A stretch of DNA of 64,000 nucleotides from positions 1 to 64,000 of the forward strand of contig CAICTM010000123.1 in the NCBI GenBank assembly GCA_903772945.1, written 5' to 3'. This document shows positions 33,779 through 43,885 of the stretch, in pieces (position 1 is the first letter of the stretch; each line of letters begins with the position of its first letter). The translations under genes were made by a program, and so were the position numbers. A model generated the notes under the pieces. It worked only from the letters and a program-made list of their open reading frames with translations, was not told the DNA's origin and made no database searches. Source of the stretch: Seminavis robusta (lineage: Eukaryota > Bacillariophyta > Bacillariophyceae > Naviculales > Naviculaceae).

Positions 33779-33999
33779 GTTATTTGCTTGTCCTTGACTT
33801 GGGGATTGTGCTTGACTTGGGGATTGCGCATGGTGTTTGGCAATGGCTGATGTATATCGTGCACTGCGGGCACTCACTCACCCCTTCTGATGACTCTTTG
33901 GATCGTCCGCAGGTGCCACTACTCTGACAGTTACTTTGTGTGGGGTGTACGGCGAGACATCACCAGAGCAACGCAGCAATTCTCTTTGGTAGAGAATGA

Positions 34000-34156
34000 C
34001 CAAAGCATCTTCGTCAGTTTGAAGTCTATGCCTGATTCCTGCCATTGCCTTGTCCTTGTGATGGTCCGTCTCGGACGACTGCCTAGGCGGTCCATTGCAA
34101 GGTTTGAGCCCTGGCAAGGATTAGGCTTGCTCTTCGCACTGACGCGGATGCTTTGC
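34000..34156. mobile_element. MITE copy 5
   Basis: Left end CAAAGCATCTTCGTCAGTTT, right end ACTGACGCGGATGCTTTGC in inverse orientation. 157 bp. The interior has diverged from copies 2-4 but keeps CCTGATTCCTGCCATTG and GCAAGG...CTTGCTC blocks. Confidence 0.7.
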
Positions 34157-35248
34157 TCATTCTGTCAAATGGAGTTGCTGCTCGTCGTCCGCGCTCTTCT
34201 ACTTACTTGCGGCAATCATCATCGACGACGCCAACCGAACGCGTTCCGAAGGAGCTGGCAACAGTACACACTACCCGAGTGAGAACCGCCATGGAGAGCC
34301 GAGGCTAATCGTGATGAGACCGCCACGGCTGCTGGTACGGAAGAGGATCATCTTTGTCCCATTGCCGTGTGGCTCTATCGAGTGCGCAAAAGCCCATCCC
34401 TCCAAAACTTGTCGAATCAACGGATGTGGCTGTGGAGGCGACCTTTCTGCTGGAAGTCTATCCACTCGTCAGGAAAGCAGATGGACTTTTTTGCGAATGA
34501 ATCGAAGAATCGATGCTTCTTTGGAGGGACGCTATCTAGAAGGTGGAGACGTAAAGCCCGCAGGTGATAGCATCATCGTTACCCCATCCAACATGAACAC
34601 AACGAGATCAAGATATCCACGCTCAGTTCCGCGGATTGGAAAAGGATGTCAGACAAGTTTAGGCTTTGCACATTGCTATGTTCATCAGCCTGATTCAACA
34701 CCCAAAACACTTCAAGAGGCCCATCTTTATGCAATCAAGCAGAAGCTCAGTGGATCTCGCTCTGCGGGCATCATTCCTGGCCAAGAATTTCTCAGACTCA
34801 ATCAACTCATCTACCTCCCTTTCACTGTGAACTACTTGGCAGGTTGATGACCCTATGCACACTTCCTTCTTTTTGGCAAGACGCCTCCTCCACCCATATC
34901 ACTTGCTGCTTCGCACCAAAGACCGTTTCCAACCAACTTAAAGAAAGCTTCTGCTGTCGTCAAAGACAAACAGCCTTCACTCCCTCGCAATGGGCCATCA
35001 CAACTCTTTGTCGACTTCTCCCTGGCCATGGCTGCACAAATTCATCGATGCATTGAAGCTGAATACTCTTCCTCCTTTCCTTCCATGCCTGACTCCACAC
35101 TGCAATGCAAATACACCCCATTCCGTTCCACTCCCCACCGCACCTACCGGTACCTTCACTTCCCCGGGTTATCTTTGCCAACTACGTAGATTTCCTATAA
35201 GGAAGCTTTTAACTCTTTACACTTGTCGTTTGATTAGTTTCTAGCTAG
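34157..35248. other. Intergenic, one weak open frame
   Basis: A plus-strand frame of about 177 codons from the ATG at 34314 to 34847 has no recognisable domain and overlaps antisense frames. No gene is called. Confidence 0.4.
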
Positions 35249-35797
35249 CTAGCTAGCCTTTCCTGTGCCTGCTGCTGCACCACGAAGCATGCGCTGGCGG
35301 TTCCCATTCCGCTTATCCACCAGGGTGAAGCTGAGAGTCCATTCTGGGATGACGCCATCCGTTCCTGATCGAGCAGACAACTTCCAATCACCGGCTGCAT
35401 CCACAAAACCGTCTTCGATGAACAGATTAATTAAGCACGCTACTGTCCCTCACTTCTACAACGTGTCCATCAGCGGGTATGACTGTGGTTCCAGATACGC
35501 AATAGGGATCGCTCCCATGGTCGTACCGGCAAATAGCAACCTGAGATTCATAGGATCCGTCTGCCTCTTCCTTGCCGAGCCAGACAAAAGGTCCCTCGTC
35601 GATGACATCGATCCAATCGGATTCCTCAAAGGTGCTCTCCGAGATATGAATGGTCACTTGTACGTCTTCAATGCTGAATTGACCAGGGTTGATGCCACAG
35701 TGAACCTTCCGTAGATAATCTACCTACAAACAAACCGTCCTAGGCGAACGGTGAATGAAGCTTACCAGTGCCAGTCACGGTCCAGGCTTTGCACGCT
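35249..35797 (-). pseudogene. 3' part of an unrecognised host gene, apparently broken
   Basis: Three minus-strand blocks read as protein. Block 1 (35797-35766, after a CAG acceptor) reads A-C-K-A-W-T-V-T-G-T. After a 46-nt GTAAGC...TAG gap, block 2 reads D-Y-L-R-K-V-H-C-G-I-N-P-G and E-E-S-D-W-I-D-V-I-D-E-G-P. Block 3 (down to the TAG at 35249) reads D-A-A-G-D-W-K-L-S-A-R-S-G and E-W-T-L-S-F-T-L-V-D-K-R. Blocks 2 and 3 differ by one frame, and no ordinary intron reconciles them (the only phase-correct option is 31 nt), so a frameshift is likely. No upstream exons are seen: a LINE begins within a few bases of block 1. I read this as a host gene truncated by the LINE, function unknown. Confidence 0.5.
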
Positions 35798-35799
35798 CT

Positions 35800-37200
35800 G
35801 GATCAATTGTGAAGCACCTTAGAACTGTGCTCTGCCCATTCTTTCTCAGCTCATTCTTTCTTCTTTTGCGGCCATTGAGGCCGCTATCCCCAACACGTTC
35901 CACCCATTGGTTGCTCCTTCGGAGCTTCCCACACGCCCACTCACCAGCTTGCCTGTCAAAGCAGCTGGCCTGGCCCTTCCCCATCTCACTGGCACTATCC
36001 ATGAAAATCATAGTGCTAGTAAGGACACCTGTAGTGTGATCACAGCCAGTCTGTGTGATCCCTCGCAAGAACTCCGCATTGCGAATAACCGCCAGGCTGT
36101 GTCTGATGGTCGTGAGGCTCTTCGCACTCAATGTGAAGCTGCAGCTGCTGCGAACCTTCACAAGGTCCTAGGTACCTTGCCACGTTTCAGCCGTTCTGTT
36201 GTGAAGTGTGCCCCGGAGACTGGCGCCTGGCTTCATGTGGTTCCAGTGCCTGAAAATGGCACTGTTCTGGCCGCCCAGGAATTTTGCGATGCGTTGCACT
36301 TGCGCTACGATCGGAGTCCCCTCCGATCTCCCCACCCACTGTGATGGCTGTGGAGAGCGCTTCAATGTCACTCACGCTCTTCCCTGTACCAAGGGCGGCC
36401 TGGTTCTCCATCGCCACAATGACGTTTGTGATGAACTTGGTGATCTTGCTGCCAAGGCATTCATTCCTACTGCAGTTTGCGACGAACCCTGTATCCATCT
36501 TAGTCGCTCTGCAGCTCCGGATGCCTTCCAGTGACTCTCCTGTAGTTCTCACCCCATCTGAGGAATGAGGTGATCTCCTTATCAGTGGCCTCTGGCAAGG
36601 TGGAACTGACAACATAATTGATGTTCGTGTCATCAATCTTGATGCTGCTTCTCACTGTCGCAAGGATCCTCACAAGGTTCTTCGCAATGGCGAACGCGAC
36701 AAGAAACGCAAGTATCTCGACGCCTGTTTTTCCCAACGCCGCCACTTTACTCCGTTTGTCTGCTGACGATCTCCTTGGGGCCGAAGCTGAGGCACTCGCC
36801 AAACGTATTTCCGCTTTGCTCGCTGCAAAGTGGGAACGCCCTTACTCAGTGGTGCGTGGCTACGTTAATGCTCGGCTCAGCCTAGCTATTCTTTGGGCCC
36901 GCCACCTCTGCATGCGTGGCTCTCGTGTCCATGCTGGCACAATGAGCTACCGCTGTTCTCCCTGGGGTGCTGATGGTGCACTTGCACTCTTCCACTAATT
37001 TTGCCCTTCTCTTACTCCCTCGAGACATCCCCTCTCCTTTCCCTCTACTTCCTTCTTTCCTATGTTCTCCCTGTGATTTCCCACCACAGATGCCCTCCTC
37101 TGCCCAGCTTAGCCCCCCTCGCTCCTTAACTCATCTATTTAATGTTTATTCTAACCATAGAAAGAGCTATAAAAAGTCAGATGAACTACAGTATGATCTT
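35800..37200 (+). mobile_element. 5'-truncated LINE (non-LTR retrotransposon) C-terminal fragment
   Basis: The C-terminal part of a LINE ORF2 lies in three successive frames. The first reads L-P-V-K-A-A-G-L-A-L-P, then E-T-G-A-W-L-H-V-V-P and A-Q-E-F-C-D-A-L. The second has the CCHC-like zinc motif H-C-D-G-C-G-E-R-F-x-x-T-H-A-L-P-C and H-N-D-V-C-D-E-L. The third reads R-H-F-T-P-F-V-C-S-A-D and ends near 36998 in R-G-S-R-V. These blocks follow the reverse transcriptase in this LINE group. At least two frameshifts show it is inactive. The reverse transcriptase itself is missing, as expected for a 5'-truncated insertion. Sequence to about 37200 is a pyrimidine-rich 3' tail. Confidence 0.8.
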
Positions 37201-37474
37201 ATCCTACAGTACTAGCTAGCTAGCGGCCGAGTCCACAGCTACGGTCGCATTCCGAAGAATGCCTCTCCAGTCAGCAATGAACCAAATTGCACTATCCTGG
37301 CCAGCTGGATGAAAGCAGTGGAGCTTTGTTGTTGATGCTGTTCTGGCTTTGCTGCTAATGTTCTTAGCTAGCTAGTGCGCATGGCCCCTTTTGCTTTCGA
37401 ATCCTGGAATATGGATACTGTGATTTCATAATCGCATGTATCAGCATGTAGTTATTGAGTTACCTTTAGAACAG
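37201..37474. other. Spacer with (CTAG)n
   Basis: Short gap between the LINE tail and the 3' end of the next minus-strand gene. Contains CTAGCTAGCTAG at 37213-37224 and a second short CTAG run near 37367. Confidence 0.5.
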
Positions 37475-38599
37475 CTAAGGACAACATCTTTGGGTTTGTT
37501 CCTTTAGTCGTATTTTGTCGTTTTCCATCTCTTGCATCATGATCATTCGATCCATGGCCCCCAAGACGAGTGAGCGTGAGAACATCCAGAGGGCAGATTT
37601 TCGTTGCTTGTTGTCATCGTCTGTGGCAGAAGCGGAGCTCGGCTTGTCGTTGTGTTTGTTTGTGCTGGGGCTCTGATCCAGTGGAGACGGGACCACATAG
37701 GTCACCTTGTTCTCGGCCAATATTCGTACCTCCATGGGTCCCGCTTTGTGGCTCATTTTGGTGAGCTCTTTGCGTAGCTTTTGACGGCGCTCTTTCTTGT
37801 TTTTGATTCCTTCGGTCAACGTATTGACGTCGGTAACGTAATGTCTGTGAAAGGCAAACACTTTGGTGGGGCTGATTGTTGTGGGAGCAGGTTTTGGTTT
37901 GCCGACAGTGCTTCTTCTTCTCCTCCCCCCCAAGGTGCTACCGGATGGCCTTGTTCGGCGTGGTGATGACCTTTTGTGGCTATGGCTACTGCTGCTGCTG
38001 CTGTGTGTTTCCAAGACAACTGCCCGCTGATAGGTCTTATCCAAGTATTGGTCCAGGGGTGTGTAGAGTTGCTTGGCCCACCACAGGGTCAAATGATCTC
38101 GATAGGTACCACCACAAATCATGCAACGGTCCGAGCTGTATCGAGAGCAAGGATACAAAAGCTGTAGCACAGAACCAGGTTCAATGCGGACAAACTGTTT
38201 AAACAGAAATAAGTATGAAAAAGATGGAGCCATAGAGTGTTAGTGGCAGAAGAAAGGAAAACATGCTAGCTAGATCAAGCTCTGCCTTTTGGGACGCACC
38301 TTTTTTCCACCCAGTCCCTCGTAGACGCAATCCTTGAGCAAATGATGACACCATCGATGAAGCAACGCCGATGGGCCATCCCAAACAAACCAGCTACAGG
38401 CTCGACCACCGGCCGCGGACTGCAAAGTCGTCTGCAGGGAACCTCCTCCTCCTCCAAGTGCCTTGCCGTCCATTCGCTCCCACCGCCGAGACTGGAGAGA
38501 GCCTCCACGTCCAATGGCTCCGACAACCGTAGCACAGGAAGGATGGGAAATAACTAGTAGAAGCAGTACTGCCAACCAGCGACGGAGTGCAGCTGTCAT
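37475..38599 (-). CDS. Secreted Cys/His-containing protein of unknown function, two exons
   Basis: Exon 1 38599-38300, a 105-nt GT-AG intron (38299-38195, donor GTGCGT, acceptor AAACAG), exon 2 38194-37475; 339 residues, phase 0 join G-G-K-K | F-V-R-I-E. The first 23 residues (L-A-V-L-L-L-L-V-I-S-H-P-S-C-A) are a signal peptide. Around the splice join lies a compact region with paired cysteines and histidines: C-S-W-F-V-W-D-G-P, H-R-W-C-H-H-L-L-K-D-C, then C-M-I-C-G-G-T-Y-R-D-H, suggesting a disulphide- or zinc-stabilised domain. The rest is basic and low-complexity (S-S-S-S-S-S-H-S-H-K, G-G-R-R-R-R-S) with a helical, charged tail. No known family was recognised. The ATG at 38599 is the first that gives a signal peptide. 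Confidence 0.65.
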
Positions 38600-39998
38600 C
38601 GTGGTCGTTTCCTTCCAAATCTGCGGAGACAGAAGGAAAACTAAGAAAGAATCTCTGGCTGTCTCTGTGGAACGATATGATAGCTTTAGAACCAGCAATC
38701 AGCAAAGAAGGACCTGGATCATCTGATTGACTTCCTCCGACGGTACCAGCTATAGTAGTATTGCCGCTGTGTTGCTTGTCATGGTCGGATTTCGTGTTGA
38801 CTTGCCGAAAGTGCGTGTTGCGCTTGGACAGCCAAAGAGTTAGTCTGGTTTAGACATTAAGTCTTACAGTATCAAAATCAAGTGACTACTAAGTCTCAAG
38901 TGGACATTAATGCTTTCATAAAATAGAGAACATTCAAGACTTATTACTTCGTAAATAGTCTAGACTAATGCTGCAGAGCGCAACAAAACCAATCTAGCCA
39001 GCTACTAGCTAGTACGGTAGCTACGGCCTCTATTGACATAGAGGCAGATGTTGCCGCCTCCAAATCATAAGATCCTCTTTGCCGCTCCGTGATGGCAGTG
39101 CCAAGTGGGAGCGAGGAGCTGTGGTAGGCTATTAGTACAGTCGTATACCCTGAGGTCATTCAGCATTTGAATACTGTATTCAATCAGAAAGCGCTACTAG
39201 TTACTGTATCTGAAAACATTCCAATCATTTTCTATGCCATACCGGTAGCTACCACTGCACCTCCAGTGACCGAACACCAACATGCTTTGCACTCCTCAGA
39301 GGTTTCTTGGTGACGCTCCATGATCGGAGTCTCTGTTGTACATGGTTGCAGAGCTACTTTGCTAGTAGCCTAGCTAGATACGAGCCGTATCCTAGCTAGA
39401 GTTGCTCTTGGTCGTTCCTCTTATTTAATAAAAACTTGTACATGTAGTCTACTAGCTAGTAGACTATCTTGGTGGGAAGGAAAGAGATTTGAACAGCAAT
39501 CTGATTTGAAAGACTCTTGTTGAAAGAGACCACACCGTCGTTTACAGGCCACAGACCCAAAAATCACCGGAATTTTTTGGGCTAAATAGCGTGCATGAGA
39601 TTGGTACCGTACCAAGTACCAAGTTAGTTTCGCCCTGGGCGGTTTCTAAGTGTAGCTTAACTCGAATTAGGCGGCAGAATGTTTCCGTCACGCTCCCACT
39701 TAAGTAAACCTTAACGTAATTCAGCCATCTTTGTCTAATCACCTTCTTCGCGAGGGTCATGGTAAAGTCTTGTTATGCCGCCCGTGCTGTTCTCGTTGAA
39801 TTTTGCAACGATCTTTGTCACCTGTAAACCTGGACGAAGCCATCAACCCTTCATGAGAAGCTTCCTGCTTTCCTGCTTCACATTCCTCTCTCTCCACGCC
39901 GCGAACATTGGTTGGAGAGGACGGTAGCACGGTTTGAGCGATTCGATTCCGATTCATTCATTCCTGGCTACCCCTGCTTCCCACAATACAAACTTATT
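38600..39998. other. Divergent intergenic region, no gene seen
   Basis: Lies between the minus-strand secreted-protein gene and the plus-strand NADPH oxidase. Contains several TAGCTAG and GGTACC-type motifs (near 39000, 39240, 39368 and 39604) and no credible coding frame. Confidence 0.45.
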
Positions 39999-40013
39999 AG
40001 CTAGCTAGCTAGC
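39999..40013. repeat. (CTAG)n tract just 5' of a start codon
   Basis: AGCTAGCTAGCTAGC ends 10 bp before the ATG of the NADPH oxidase gene. It is probably in the 5' leader and could form a short hairpin there. Confidence 0.7.
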
Positions 40014-40023
40014 GAGGAGGAAG

Positions 40024-42288
40024 ATGAGGGTCTTGAAACCAGCCATCTCTATTGACGAGGAGGAGGTGGAAATAGAAGTAAAGGTGCTCGACGGTAGCCA
40101 CGAGGAATCCTTTGAAGATGCACGAGAAGGGCCCTGTCAAGACGATAATAATGAGGAGGACGAATACTACAGTGTGACCTCATTTGAAAGCTCTTGGCTA
40201 AATCAGGAAATCGTCAAGGATGACCAAGAGAAAGCTGATGCTGTTCCAACTACTGCGGCTCCAACTGCAGCGACCCTTCCTGCATCTTGCCGCGACAAGA
40301 AGACTTGTCTGGTACGGTTTGGTCGCGCTGTACGAATCTACTGGCGCAACCACCGTGTTACCTGTGTTTGGCTTCTCTTGTATGCCCTGGCCAATGTGGT
40401 TTGTTTCTACTACAAGGCCAGTATCTATGCCTTTGACGACAAGCACGCACCTGCTCGTCAAGTCTTTGGATCCTGCGTCATTGTTGCGCGAGGAGCTGCC
40501 ATGTGCTTGAACCTGAATGCCTGTCTCATTCTATTACCACTCTGTCGCCACTTGTGGACATTGGTGCAAACACTGCCTCCGCTAAGGTGTTGTTCCAAAC
40601 GAATCTTTTGGACCGAATGGCTACCACTCGACCAATGGGTCGTCATTCATCGAGTGATTGGCATTCTCTTTCTCTATTGGACTCTACTCCATTGTGCGGC
40701 CCACGCCTGCGATTTTCATCGCTTTGTGCATCACCCCTACGAAGAGGACTTGTATCTACTGTTTCCAAACGAAGCGTACATACCCGAGGACCCTGCCGGG
40801 AGATGGAAACTCTTACTACGACAACCTGCGGCCATTACTGGCATTATCATGGCGTTTTGTATACTCATTGCCTATCCCACCGTCATGATGTATCGGAGAT
40901 TGGGATACAATGTCTTTTGGTACAGTCATCACTTATTATTGGTCATGTTGGTGGCTCTATTGTTTCATGGGGTTGGACAGCTGTTGGAACCTCCACAGTC
41001 CATCTACTGGGTGGGAGTGCCGCTGTGCTTGTACTTGCTGCAGCGGATATGGCGTGAAGTGGCGGGCATGTGCTGTTCTCGTGCCCAGGTCAAAGTACTG
41101 GAGCTGTCTATCAAACCAGGCAATGTCATTTACCTGCGCCTGACCAAACCACCGTCATGGAAGAACCGATTGAGGGCGGGCATGTATGCCAATCTCAATA
41201 TACCCTATCTTGCTCTATTGGAATGGCATGCCTTTACCATTTCCTCGGCACCATCGGACGACTATTTGGAGTTTCACATTCGACCCGTTGGCGACTGGAC
41301 CACGGATCTGTACCGACTGGCCAACTCCTTTACATCCACCAAAGCCAAAAAGACAGCTCCGCCACCGACATTGCAAGACTTGGCCGAAGCTGGACTATGT
41401 CGGTTTGAGGATGAACCAGCTTCGCAAGCATCACCATCAGCGAATGCTTCAACCCACTGTCCACACTCGCAACCTCTGCAGCGTCGTAGTTCAAAGTGGC
41501 TGTGGGATAGGGGAGCCTCAGTTCTCGACTTGAGCAAGGTGATGAAGGATACGGCGTCTTCTACCGAGCTGGAAGGGACACAGTCTTTGGGCGTTAGCAG
41601 CACCTCCAATGTGTCATCTCCTTCCACTTCCAACAACGAACCTCGTCATCATCACAGCGTCAACGCCAAGAATGCTAGTAATGCTAGTGGGGAGGCCATT
41701 TCCGTGGCGAAGCAACCATTTCAATTGCAACATTTGGTGGTCAAGTTGGATGGGCCATTGGGAACAGCATCTCAGGGGTACTCGCAACACCGCATGGTGG
41801 TGTTGGTGGGGGCGGGGATTGGTATTACACCCATGGTTTCCGTCTTGAAAGAACTCTTGGCAAATCCGGGCAAGATGGAACGCACTTATTTGATATGGTC
41901 CTTTCGGGAACGACAGGCCATGGACTGGTTTGCCAGCCTTATCAATGATATCCTCGTGGAACAGCGACGACAGTCCGCGCGACGCGGCAAGACAAGCAAG
42001 TTGGCTCCTGTATTGGAGCTGCGATTCTTTGTGACAGCCGCACCTCCGCGGCAAGAGTGTTGTAGTTCCAACAAGGCCTTCTCGGTCGTCTTTGGAAGAC
42101 GTCCCTGCTGGCCGGATGAGTTGTCTCGTGTGCACCGTCAAATCCGGGCCCAAAACTACAACAAATGTGGTGTTTTTGTCTGTGGACCAGCATCCATGAC
42201 ACAACGCATCCAAGATGTTGGCTTTCACATCTCTCGACAAGATCCAGACTTTCAATTTTACTGCCGTCAGGAAACCTTTGCCATGTAG
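40024..42288 (+). CDS. NADPH oxidase (NOX / ferric-reductase superfamily)
   Basis: A 754-residue single-exon protein. The N-terminus (1-95) is acidic and has no EF-hands. The membrane region (about 105-345) carries the haem ligands H209/H223 and H302/H315, with the 14- and 13-residue spacings of gp91phox and the signature F-W-Y-S-H-H-L-L. The FAD site is H-A-F-T-I-S-S-A-P (402-410) followed by F-H-I-R-P-V-G-D-W-T. The NADPH site is V-L-V-G-A-G-I-G-I-T-P-M (593-604), Y-L-I-W-S-F-R-E-R-Q and V-F-V-C-G-P-A-S-M, with a C-terminal E-T-F. A Ser/Asn-rich insert of about 130 residues (436-565) interrupts the FAD and NADPH lobes. Family role: moves electrons from NADPH across a membrane to oxygen (superoxide) or ferric iron. 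The sequence cannot fully separate NOX from FRE, but the gp91-like spacing favours NOX. Confidence 0.9.
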   Translation: MRVLKPAISIDEEEVEIEVKVLDGSHEESFEDAREGPCQDDNNEEDEYYSVTSFESSWLNQEIVKDDQEKADAVPTTAAPTAATLPASCRDKKTCLVRFGRAVRIYWRNHRVTCVWLLLYALANVVCFYYKASIYAFDDKHAPARQVFGSCVIVARGAAMCLNLNACLILLPLCRHLWTLVQTLPPLRCCSKRIFWTEWLPLDQWVVIHRVIGILFLYWTLLHCAAHACDFHRFVHHPYEEDLYLLFPNEAYIPEDPAGRWKLLLRQPAAITGIIMAFCILIAYPTVMMYRRLGYNVFWYSHHLLLVMLVALLFHGVGQLLEPPQSIYWVGVPLCLYLLQRIWREVAGMCCSRAQVKVLELSIKPGNVIYLRLTKPPSWKNRLRAGMYANLNIPYLALLEWHAFTISSAPSDDYLEFHIRPVGDWTTDLYRLANSFTSTKAKKTAPPPTLQDLAEAGLCRFEDEPASQASPSANASTHCPHSQPLQRRSSKWLWDRGASVLDLSKVMKDTASSTELEGTQSLGVSSTSNVSSPSTSNNEPRHHHSVNAKNASNASGEAISVAKQPFQLQHLVVKLDGPLGTASQGYSQHRMVVLVGAGIGITPMVSVLKELLANPGKMERTYLIWSFRERQAMDWFASLINDILVEQRRQSARRGKTSKLAPVLELRFFVTAAPPRQECCSSNKAFSVVFGRRPCWPDELSRVHRQIRAQNYNKCGVFVCGPASMTQRIQDVGFHISRQDPDFQFYCRQETFAM

Positions 42289-42762
42289 GCGAAGAGCTGC
42301 CATTGGAGGTAGCTATAGAAACACCTACGGCGATATAAAGTATTAGAACCTTTTGTTTTTAGAAGAGAGCGACCCTTTAGCTAGAAGTTTGGTAGTCTTT
42401 GAATGCCAAAATGGACTGACTCGACTCATCGTCAATGTCCGGCCCTGGTTCCGATATACGCTACTAGTCCTACAGCAACCAAGCTAGTCCTGGTGTTGGT
42501 CCAGGTCAACATGTTGGTCTGGGCACCTTCCATGCGAGTTGGTCGGGGAGCACGGTTTGATGCCTGCGTGAGTGCGTCCTGGTGTTGGTCTGTGTTCGGG
42601 GCAGGCTGGAGACTTGTGGGGCAGGGGACGGTACAAACATCTGAAGTCATTAGCGAGGCGAGAAGTGGGGCCGGGAGACTCGATGGAAGGCATACGGCAT
42701 ACCCACGCACTAGGTCCATATTAGGGGTGTTGTTCTTGGCTTCGAGTTGGGCGGTGTGATTG
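42289..42762. other. Convergent intergenic spacer
   Basis: Between the 3' ends of the NADPH oxidase and the minus-strand GGCT-like gene. Contains two copies of CCTGGTGTTGGTC (about 42489 and 42579), the reverse complement of the GACCAACACCAGG motif seen near 59250. Confidence 0.5.
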
Positions 42763-43758
42763 CTACGACGTTGTGACTTTACTGTTTCGCAGCAGCCAGT
42801 CCCCAGATGGAATAAGGTTTTCCTCACTTTTGTCGCCATTGGGTATATGGTAAACATATGCCATGACAGAAGATCCTGGAGGACCTATCTTTGGGTCACC
42901 CAAAAGCCACACTTTGGTGATTGTTCGTTCGTATGAGCCTCCTGTTTGACCCAGTAGTAAGTCAAACAGTTTCAATCTCTTTGTAAACCAGGACTTCCCA
43001 GCGGTAAGGACCCAGCCGTACACAGTGTCTTCACTCTTGGCACCCTCAAAAACAACGTTGGCGTATTTGTCGTTGTAAAGGTGTGCACCACGAAGCTCGG
43101 CCCATTGTCCCAGCATCCCAGAAACGGCATCCTGGTTCCAGGATTTGTTGGATTCATCATCGGGGCGGAGACTACCATAGACAAAGACATATCGACATTC
43201 ATCTGGTTCAAACTCGTAATGTTGCTGGTGGTAGTTCTGGGAATTCAACTTCGTCAGTTCAACCTTTTGCCGTAACACCAACATTTCTGCTTCTTTTGCC
43301 TTCATTGTTTCGTGCAACGTCTGTAACTCTGCTGCTTTTACCTTCTCTATATCGCGCAACATCTGCAACTCTGCCTCCTTTTCAGCTTCATTATCGAGCA
43401 CTTCCGCTGTCACAGGGATCGCTTCAAGAAGTTGGTTGGGTTCGAACGATTCTGCAGATACAGCTGTTTCCGTTCTTGACGACTCTTGTGCTACTATTGT
43501 GGACTCTGCAGTATCAGCAAGAGCCATTTGTGCTGCCATCCCTACCTCGCTTCCTTCGCCAGGCCTGACACTGTACGCCCCCGGTGGATCGCACCCAGGG
43601 GGTATCCTGCCCTTTTCGTCTTCCGTCTCATCAGCAAGCTGAAACTCGTTTCTCGACCTGGGGCGTTCATCAGATGCCGCCCCAACGCCACTGGCGGGTC
43701 GATCTGGCAGAAAGCGTAGCGTACCAGGTTGAGCTCGGGTATTCTTTCTGGGCTCCAT
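42763..43758 (-). CDS. Coiled-coil protein with C-terminal GGCT-like (AIG2) fold
   Basis: A 331-residue single-exon protein from the ATG at 43758. Residues 1-110 are disordered and acidic; 120-175 are a strong predicted coiled coil rich in E, K and L. The C-terminal 140 residues resemble the gamma-glutamylcyclotransferase/AIG2 fold: V-F-V-Y-G-S-L-R-P (191-199) is the substrate-loop motif, followed by V-Y-G-W-V-L and Y-E-R-T-I-T-K-V. In active enzymes the helix carries L-D-x-L-E-G, where the Glu is catalytic; here it reads F-D-L-L-L-G (265-270), Leu in place of Glu. An inactive or re-purposed fold tethered by a coiled coil is therefore likely. Function is unknown. Confidence 0.75.
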   Translation of the reverse strand: MEPRKNTRAQPGTLRFLPDRPASGVGAASDERPRSRNEFQLADETEDEKGRIPPGCDPPGAYSVRPGEGSEVGMAAQMALADTAESTIVAQESSRTETAVSAESFEPNQLLEAIPVTAEVLDNEAEKEAELQMLRDIEKVKAAELQTLHETMKAKEAEMLVLRQKVELTKLNSQNYHQQHYEFEPDECRYVFVYGSLRPDDESNKSWNQDAVSGMLGQWAELRGAHLYNDKYANVVFEGAKSEDTVYGWVLTAGKSWFTKRLKLFDLLLGQTGGSYERTITKVWLLGDPKIGPPGSSVMAYVYHIPNGDKSEENLIPSGDWLLRNSKVTTS

Positions 43759-43801
43759 GGCCGAGAAGATACTGTACTGCCATCAGATCTGGACTGTTAG
43801 C

Positions 43802-43885
43802 ACGAGGCAACCAGAACCGTGGGGAGGTGGATGGACTTTGTCAAATATGTCAGCACTCTCACCTTTTGCTGCATTTGATAAATAG
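43802..43885 (+). repeat. Dispersed ~90-bp repeat, copy 3
   Basis: ACGAGGCAACCAGAACCGTG through TCAGCACTCTCACCTTTTGC plus TGCATTTGATAAATAG. Same blocks as 7750-7842 and 8059-8145, lying about 45 bp upstream of the GGCT-like gene's ATG, so it is in its promoter or 5' leader. Confidence 0.65.
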
